Made by a program: the position numbers and the translations under genes. DNA of 24,724 bases. It comes from a virus. The first letter of the stretch is position 1; each line of letters begins with the position of its first letter. The stretch is from positions 1 through 24,724 of IMG/VR virus record IMGVR_UViG_3300027782_000346. The stretch is one strand, 5' to 3'. Positions 20,131-24,724 of the stretch are shown here, piece by piece. The notes beneath the pieces are model-generated. The model saw nothing but the letters and a program-made list of their open reading frames with translations. It did no database searches and was not told where the DNA came from.

Positions 20131-21030
20131 TTATACTCCTATGTAGCGGATATAGTAATACATATTGACGATTGAGTCGTTCGTCGTTGCCGTTGCACTG
20201 ACTGAAAATGTCTGTAACCCAGAAGGAAATACGGGATCGGGATATAGACCAAAGTTGACAATATCGCTAGTAATGCTTAACGATGCAAACTGATTCACAC
20301 CATTTTGGTCGGTGATTGTTTTGCGTCCAAAGCGAAGGTCAACCGTCCAAGTATTCAAAGCTGGTATTGTATTGGTAAATGCAATTGTTCTACCGGCTCC
20401 GTCTGATATTACCAGATTGGTCAGCGGGCCAATACATTGCAAAATTGGATATGAAACGACGTTACCATAGTATGCAAAAGTCAAAACATTATTGACTGAA
20501 TACGCGCCATATGGAACTGGGTATGGTTTTGGATACGGCGTAGGTGTTCCAAATTGCGTATTTGTAATTTGAAATATTTGTTGCGCCGTCCCGTACCATG
20601 TTGGGTCATCGGCTCGAAGCTGAATAACCGCACGCAAATTAAAGTCGTTTGGCGTTGAGTCCATCGTTGCGCCTGCGATTTTGACGTCTATGCTTTGGTC
20701 TTGTGCAGCGGGAAAATTGTTTATGTATTGCCGAAGCGTCGCTGTGTCATTGCCAGGAGCAAATAACGTGCTTAATTGAACTCGGGCATCAGCATAAACT
20801 TCATATGAATCGCACACCACGACAATCGGTAGATTGATGATTCGAGGATTAATTCGATAGTCGATGTCAGTGTCGCCATTTTGAAACGGTCCGCGTTGCG
20901 TTATACGCGTAATTGGTGGTATTCCCCAACCGATAGCACCGGTCAGGTACATAGTCAATCCGCCGGGCCCGCCGTTATCAACATTGAACGTATACGTGTT
21001 GGTACCGCGTGTAAATGTAATTGCGTTCAT
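20131..21030 (-). CDS. Distal tail (Dit-like) protein
   Basis: This encodes 299 residues from ATG 21030, immediately after the tape-measure stop. The sequence fits siphovirus distal tail proteins: N-terminal 'GTNTYTFNVDNGGPGG', then 'QRGPFQNGDTDIDYRINPRI' followed by 'NLPIVVVCDSYEVYADARVQ', and 'QLRADDPTWYG' in the middle, which marks the switch from the ring-forming N-domain to the C-terminal beta domain. Dit hexamers close the tail tube and carry the baseplate. The region is more A+T rich than its neighbours. Gene order (tape measure, Dit, tip proteins) is canonical. Confidence 0.75.
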   Translation of the reverse strand: MNAITFTRGTNTYTFNVDNGGPGGLTMYLTGAIGWGIPPITRITQRGPFQNGDTDIDYRINPRIINLPIVVVCDSYEVYADARVQLSTLFAPGNDTATLRQYINNFPAAQDQSIDVKIAGATMDSTPNDFNLRAVIQLRADDPTWYGTAQQIFQITNTQFGTPTPYPKPYPVPYGAYSVNNVLTFAYYGNVVSYPILQCIGPLTNLVISDGAGRTIAFTNTIPALNTWTVDLRFGRKTITDQNGVNQFASLSITSDIVNFGLYPDPVFPSGLQTFSVSATATTNDSIVNMYYYIRYIGV

Positions 21031-21031
21031 G

Positions 21032-22831
21032 CTATTCTGCCCCCAATGTCATCATCCAAGCCCGTGCGTCGTTAATCAGCGACGACTCGGATTGGTTGTT
21101 GCTATACGAAGCGTGCATGTTGAGATTGTAGACGACTCCGTTGGTATTCGCACTGGCGCCACCCAAGCGCAGAGAACGACCAGTTCCACCGCCGCCGTCG
21201 CCGCCTTCCCCGCCGTCGCCACCACTGCCCGAACCTTGACCACTAAAGAAAGACGTAACTGCCGACCACGCGTCGCGAGCGGCCGCCAAGAGCGCGTCCT
21301 TTATCCATGACGCACCGCTTTTGATACCGTCGGCGATGCCCTGAATCATGTTTGTTCCAAGCTTTAATACTTCCGGCTTGACCTCATCGAAGAAGGTCGT
21401 CAGGTTGGTTTTGAGCTTGGTAAAAAAGCCCCAAAGATCTTTCAGCGCAGTATCGACGGTTGTCTTCATGGTCACAAAAGCGCCGGCAAAGTCGCCCTTT
21501 GTCAGTTGAGACAATGCGGTCAAAATACCGGTGACCGTCGCCATGCCAATGCTTATTAGTGAATAGAACGTGTCTAGAACGGTCTTGATGTACGGCCATG
21601 CAATGGTAAACGCGTCGCTGAGATATTGCCACGCCACTGCGGACGCATTGAACGCCAGTACGAGTACGTCGCGTATCAATGTTGCCATTGCGCCGAGCAT
21701 CGTGGTCAGCGTTGCAATGTAGCCCTGTATCGTTGGCGATGCAAGGTACTCCATGATTGCTCCACCGGCTTGTGTCATTGCCGGAACAAAGACCGAGACG
21801 AAATTCATCACCGCATCGGTCAGCGGTTGTAGAAATAACATGACCGTCGCGAGCCCTGCGCTCATCTGCGCCAACACACCGGGAACTCCTGCGATTGCTC
21901 CGCGAATCGTATCGAAGACTCCCGACGTGGTCCCGGTTTCATTCATCGAAGTAATAAAGCCGGATAAAGCTTCTACTGCAGACTTAACCGCAGGTACGAC
22001 GGTGTCACTCATAAACGTTCCAAACTGCATAAGAATGGGCATCAGCGCTTCGCCAAGCGTCTGCTGAATGTCTGCGAACTTTTCCTTCAGGACGATTTGT
22101 TGACCTGCGTAGGTGCCGACCGCGGCCGCTGCCGAGCCACCGAACTGTGTGTTCAGTTCTTTCATCATCAGCGTTTGCGCACCGGCTACGTCGCCCGTCT
22201 CGACCATTGCTTTGATGGTCGCTTCTTGTTCCGCAGTGAATTGCACACCGCTCCGACCAAGTGCCGCAATACCTTTGATTGGGTCGTTCAGTGCTTTACC
22301 GACTTGCATTGCTGCGGAGTCAAGGTCAATGCCAAGTGCTTGACTCATGTCGATGATGGATTGCGTCGCGCTGCCGAAGTTTTCGCCTTTAATGTTGGTA
22401 AAGGTGGCAAGTACGTTTTGAGCGCCAAGTATTGCATCGTCACTAAACAACGACGCTCCGTTGGTTGCGCTCATCGCCTGCGCCATGCTCGACATCTCGG
22501 ATGCGGTCAAACCCGCAGCGCTTCCCGTCGACTTAATCACCGCTTCTGTTTGCGCCATCACCGAGTTCCACGCGGAAGCCTCTTCGATAGCACCACCGAC
22601 GAAGTCAGTGACCGCGCTAATCGCCTTGCCTCCCAATTGCAATGCAAAGCCGCCCAGCGCTTGCCCGACACCCTGCAATACGCCAGTCATCACCGAGCCC
22701 ATACCAGTAAACGAAGAGCCCGCACGACCGGCACTTTTGCCAACATCGTCGAGCCCGTCGTTGACGGCTTGGGTTGTCTTACTGACCTCATCATCAGACT
22801 TAAAACGAATCAGTACCGTCTCTTCGGCCAT
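21032..22831 (-). CDS. Tape measure protein
   Basis: This encodes 599 residues from ATG 22831 (TAATG overlap with the GT frame). The N-terminal ~300 residues are Ala/Gly/Ser/Thr-rich helix with the recognisable core 'SLFSDDAILGAQNVLATFTN', 'IDMSQALGIDLDSAAMQVGK' and 'DPIKGIAALGRSGVQFTAEQ', typical of phage tail tape measure proteins. Hydrophobic helices follow at about 310-430, and a Gly-rich stretch lies near residues 530-556. No peptidase or lysozyme domain is visible. The protein sets tail length; at the usual ~0.15 nm per residue the tail would be about 90 nm (estimate). The preceding G/GT chaperone pair should coat it during assembly. Confidence 0.9.
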   Translation of the reverse strand: MAEETVLIRFKSDDEVSKTTQAVNDGLDDVGKSAGRAGSSFTGMGSVMTGVLQGVGQALGGFALQLGGKAISAVTDFVGGAIEEASAWNSVMAQTEAVIKSTGSAAGLTASEMSSMAQAMSATNGASLFSDDAILGAQNVLATFTNIKGENFGSATQSIIDMSQALGIDLDSAAMQVGKALNDPIKGIAALGRSGVQFTAEQEATIKAMVETGDVAGAQTLMMKELNTQFGGSAAAAVGTYAGQQIVLKEKFADIQQTLGEALMPILMQFGTFMSDTVVPAVKSAVEALSGFITSMNETGTTSGVFDTIRGAIAGVPGVLAQMSAGLATVMLFLQPLTDAVMNFVSVFVPAMTQAGGAIMEYLASPTIQGYIATLTTMLGAMATLIRDVLVLAFNASAVAWQYLSDAFTIAWPYIKTVLDTFYSLISIGMATVTGILTALSQLTKGDFAGAFVTMKTTVDTALKDLWGFFTKLKTNLTTFFDEVKPEVLKLGTNMIQGIADGIKSGASWIKDALLAAARDAWSAVTSFFSGQGSGSGGDGGEGGDGGGGTGRSLRLGGASANTNGVVYNLNMHASYSNNQSESSLINDARAWMMTLGAE

Positions 22832-23228
22832 TATGTTTTACTCCGTCGCTGTTGTATCGACCGCTCCACGCCTAGCATCATGAGGTCTTCTTGTATCGTA
22901 ACCCACGACACCGCTTCTAACTCAGCGGGAGTGCAGTGATACACATCGCGACACATGACTAACCGTATGTATTGCATCGGCGCCACATCGCCCGTCCATA
23001 GGTGAGCTTGTAGCGCCGTCTTTAGTTTCCCATTGGTGGATTGAGCCCGGCGAGGATTGTACGGACGATGACCGGGAAGTGCTTCGCTGGTACGTCTTCG
23101 AATTCGCCGTTCTCGACTTCGACACACTTGCGAAGAATTGAGACCATAACCGCGATGTCTTCTTTTGCGGTTTGAAGCTTGATAAGATCGCCAATGGTTA
23201 ACTTGTTGTCGTCAATGGTGTATTGCAT
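22831..23228 (-). CDS. Tail assembly chaperone GT (made by -1 frameshift)
   Basis: This is the long product of two overlapping frames. Ribosomes start at ATG 23228, slip back one base at GGGAAAC (23031-23025) and continue in the -1 frame to TAA at 22831, giving a calculated 132 residues (68 of G, then 64 of the T part beginning 'LKTALQAHLW'). The T part is helical and ends in a basic tail ('GVERSIQQRRSKT'). It also contains 'YIRLVMCRDVYHCTPAELEA', a pattern I know from second chaperone frames before tape-measure genes. G and GT bind the tape measure and recruit tail-tube subunits; they are absent from the virion. The T frame has no good start of its own, which supports frameshifting. Confidence 0.82.
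23022..23228 (-). CDS. Tail assembly chaperone G (zero-frame product)
   Basis: This encodes 68 residues from ATG 23228, with AGGAG about ten bases upstream; a frame from 23300 would run through a terminator-like hairpin. The protein starts 'MQYTIDDNKLTIGDLIKLQT' and ends '...NPPMGN' at TAA 23022. The layout (short strand start, then helices, located between tail tube and tape measure) is standard for siphovirus chaperone G. The slippery heptamer GGGAAAC is the last seven bases before its stop codon. G is expected in large excess over GT, since only a minority of ribosomes slip. Confidence 0.82.
   Translation of the reverse strand: MQYTIDDNKLTIGDLIKLQTAKEDIAVMVSILRKCVEVENGEFEDVPAKHFPVIVRTILAGLNPPMGN
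23025..23031 (-). promoter_or_regulatory. Programmed -1 ribosomal frameshift site GGGAAAC
   Basis: The minus strand reads ATG GGA AAC TAA in the G frame, so the heptamer G-GGA-AAC has the X-XXY-YYZ form, with both tRNAs able to re-pair on GGG and AAA. The stop codon immediately follows, which favours pausing. After slippage the frame stays open to 22831. Confidence 0.85.
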
Positions 23229-23245
23229 GTTGGGGATGCTCCTAT

Positions 23246-23289
23246 AAAAAATGGTGTGGGGCTTAGGTTGGCACACGGTCACGCCCCAC
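23246..23289 (-). terminator. Terminator-like hairpin before the chaperone ribosome binding site
   Basis: On the minus strand GTGGGGC pairs with GCCCCAC (arms 23283-23289 and 23256-23262) across a 20-base loop, followed by ACCA and six Ts (23251-23246). The AGGAG of the chaperone gene follows within about five bases. It probably ends most transcripts after the tail tube gene and lets a fraction pass. Confidence 0.72.
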
Positions 23290-23306
23290 CATGACCGCAC
23301 GCCCTA

Positions 23307-23762
23307 CTATACGACGTCGGTGTAAGTGATACCGGGACACCGTACCGTGAATGAGGTCATGATTGCGTCTGCGCTTGTTGAGTCGATTGCTGGGTAGTCA
23401 ATCGACGTGATGTAGCCGGTTGCGTTGGTCTCGATGGTGTTGTTCCCCGATCCCGTACCCTTTGGCAACCACTTGATTTGTACTGTGCTCTTCGCTGCGA
23501 ACGCTGCGCTTACCAACATGAACGGCTCAGTCGTCAACACTTCGGTGTAGAGAATGTTGACGGTCACATCGACCGGTTCCACCTTGCCAAGAAGAATGAA
23601 CGCCGCACTACCGTCGAGCGTGTAGTTGTCACTGTTTGCAATGGTTGCAGTTGCCGCGTCGACGCTCTGCGTTGCTCCGCTGATATCAACGTAGCTGCCT
23701 GCTGCGATTTTGATAGATACCGTTGATACGACTCCGTTGATTGCTGCGGTTGTTTGTGCCAT
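23307..23762 (-). CDS. Major tail tube protein
   Basis: This encodes 151 residues from ATG 23762, with AGGAG eight bases upstream. It is a compact beta-rich protein: 'GVVSTVSIKIAAGSYVDISG' at the start, 'ALDGS'-like 'DNYTLDGSAAFILLGKVEPV' in the middle, then 'VNILYTEVLTTEPFMLV' and 'VQIKWLPKG'. The strand pattern and size fit siphovirus tail tube proteins, which stack as hexamers, and the position just before the G/GT chaperones and tape measure is canonical. A terminator-like hairpin directly after it fits the need for many more copies than of the downstream proteins. Confidence 0.78.
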   Translation of the reverse strand: MAQTTAAINGVVSTVSIKIAAGSYVDISGATQSVDAATATIANSDNYTLDGSAAFILLGKVEPVDVTVNILYTEVLTTEPFMLVSAAFAAKSTVQIKWLPKGTGSGNNTIETNATGYITSIDYPAIDSTSADAIMTSFTVRCPGITYTDVV

Positions 23763-23773
23763 GGTGTGTTCTC

Positions 23774-24220
23774 CTATTGGACAATTTCAGATATTACCAG
23801 CGTTACCACGACCGTGTCGTAGCTTCGCCCCGAGGCTTGTGGCCATTCCAAGATTTGCGCACGACACCGCACGTCGATGAGTTGCCACGCCGGTGCCACC
23901 AAGGTGCGCACCGAATCGTGATACGCGGCCATGTACGATTCCATCGTAGCGGCAACGTCTTTGAGTCCGATGCCCATTCCCGCAGGTCGTAGCAATGCAA
24001 CGTCAGTGATAGTCCATTCGGTCATCATGACGTGGCCGCTTCCGCCAAGCGTCGTGGTCTTTGTGCGTGCGGATTGCATACCGACCGCAGAGACAATCCG
24101 CGCCGGCACGTCCGCGATCTCAATCGCGTTCTTTAACGTGGTTCCGGAGTAGACTGTTGTCACACCGGTGACGCTCATCGCTGCGATTGCGTCGACGATT
24201 GCGACCAGCTGTGAACTCAT
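23774..24220 (-). CDS. Tail terminator / tail completion-like protein
   Basis: This encodes 148 residues from ATG 24220 (ATGA overlap with the connector stop). The N-terminus 'MSSQLVAIVDAIAAMSVTGV' is a helix followed by strands, then 'EWTITDVALLRPAGMGIGLK' and a helix 'ATMESYMAAYHDSV'. The C-terminus 'RSYDTVVVTLVISEIV' is a strand pair typical of tail-terminator or minor tail proteins that cap the tube. The location between the head-tail connector and the tail tube agrees. The exact family cannot be decided by eye. Confidence 0.55.
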   Translation of the reverse strand: MSSQLVAIVDAIAAMSVTGVTTVYSGTTLKNAIEIADVPARIVSAVGMQSARTKTTTLGGSGHVMMTEWTITDVALLRPAGMGIGLKDVAATMESYMAAYHDSVRTLVAPAWQLIDVRCRAQILEWPQASGRSYDTVVVTLVISEIVQ

Positions 24221-24724
24221 ATTGACCGCCTCACATACGGCCGCAGTAGCGTGATAACGTCCTTGGGTATCTGCGGTGATGCCAATACCATACCATCAGC
24301 GCTCAGGATGGCTCTGTCGCTGTCTGGTGTGCCTTCGCGCTGGCGATACAAGTACGAAGCTATCCGGAGAGTAGCCGCGACGATGTCCGCAGGTGCTGTC
24401 GTTGTGTATGCGAATCGTCCGACGACGCTGATGGCGTTCTCCGGTGACACTAAGTAGTTCCATTCCAAGTTAATACCGCGCTTGATTTTGATACCGTACG
24501 CAGGCTTGACGTTAGATGGTAACAGTACAACATTTGTCAGTGTGACCGAGTTGCCGTCGCCGTTGGTAATACTTGTCAGACTGAATAAGTCTGCACTTAG
24601 ATAGAGCGTGTCGTAGTCCATCAAATCGCCGCCGTCGTTAAACAGTAGCGGAGTGTAGGTGCGCGTCGTATCTGCCGCCGCTTCGAACGTGCGATGTGTA
24701 AACGAGTCCACTAATGACTGCGCA
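24217..24724 (-). CDS. Head-tail connector (gp6-like), 5' end outside window
   Basis: The frame is open up to the right edge, giving 168 visible residues; a GTG at 24711 is only an internal codon because codons for Ala-Gln-Ser-Leu continue upstream of it. The first visible stretch, 'AQSLVDSFTHRTFEAAADTT', matches the 'IDxYTGRxF' pattern of gp6-type head-tail connector proteins. Later 'ERYx'-like helices are replaced by 'IVAATLRIASYLYRQREGT', also typical. These proteins form a ring under the portal. The missing upstream part probably includes the start and the preceding capsid gene. Confidence 0.7.
   Translation of the reverse strand, partial: AQSLVDSFTHRTFEAAADTTRTYTPLLFNDGGDLMDYDTLYLSADLFSLTSITNGDGNSVTLTNVVLLPSNVKPAYGIKIKRGINLEWNYLVSPENAISVVGRFAYTTTAPADIVAATLRIASYLYRQREGTPDSDRAILSADGMVLASPQIPKDVITLLRPYVRRSI

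Noticed and set aside
22097-22939. 280-codon plus-strand frame opposite the tape measure gene
   Set aside because: It is a shadow of the strongly supported minus-strand tape measure and chaperone genes; its composition is Cys/Arg-rich and unlike a real protein.
1-24724. tRNA genes, integrase, attachment sites or insertion sequences
   Set aside because: I looked for T-arm-like motifs, tyrosine/serine recombinase motifs and terminal repeats on both strands and saw none.

Overview
The window reads as most of a tailed double-stranded DNA phage genome with a siphovirus-like (long, non-contractile tail) layout. Every gene I can support lies on the minus strand, so the genome is read from high to low coordinates. 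Most neighbouring genes share a 4-base ATGA or 1-base TAATG/TGATG overlap, which implies long, translationally coupled mRNAs. Both edges cut genes: a head-tail connector enters at the right edge (24724) and a head-maturation protease/scaffold-type gene runs out at the left edge (1). In the usual order, the rest of the protease and the major capsid gene would lie between these two edges, so the window may be an almost complete circularly permuted genome (inference). I see no integrase, no cI-like repressor and no tRNA. The host cannot be fixed: Shine-Dalgarno sites are canonical (AAAGG, AGGAG), two promoters are near-perfect sigma70 type, and base composition is roughly half G+C by eye.

Layout in transcription order. 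(1) 24724-17333, tail module: connector, tail-terminator-like protein, tail tube, tail assembly chaperone with a -1 frameshift site (G/GT), tape measure, distal tail protein, C1q-like fibre, Gp37-like baseplate protein, second C1q-like fibre and a small fibre-chaperone-like protein. (2) 17332-16970, control region without a convincing gene: two strong hairpins and two overlapping palindromes. (3) 16903-13598, early operon behind a sigma70 promoter: small unknown proteins, two proteins built of tandem helix-turn-helix repeats, and a Dam-type adenine methylase. (4) 13500-9073, second operon behind a sister promoter: small proteins, an SSB-like protein, two ribbon-helix-helix proteins and a Toprim-ATPase primase-helicase whose own gene carries an iteron-like repeat cluster. 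(5) 9113-5316: zinc-ribbon protein, VRR-NUC-like nuclease, small membrane proteins, a transglycosylase-like lysin, dCTP deaminase family enzyme and a second DNA methyltransferase. (6) 5319-4387, lysis: amidase, XhlA-like and holin-like proteins. (7) 4390-1, packaging/head: small and large terminase, a portal fused to a MuF domain, a minor head/neck protein and the partial protease.

The observations most worth a second look are the pair of tandem-HTH proteins with a repeat period of about 46-48 residues, the 9-bp repeat cluster inside the primase-helicase gene, the two promoters that match far beyond their -35/-10 hexamers, terminator-like hairpins placed directly before ribosome binding sites, and the GGGAAAC slippery site.
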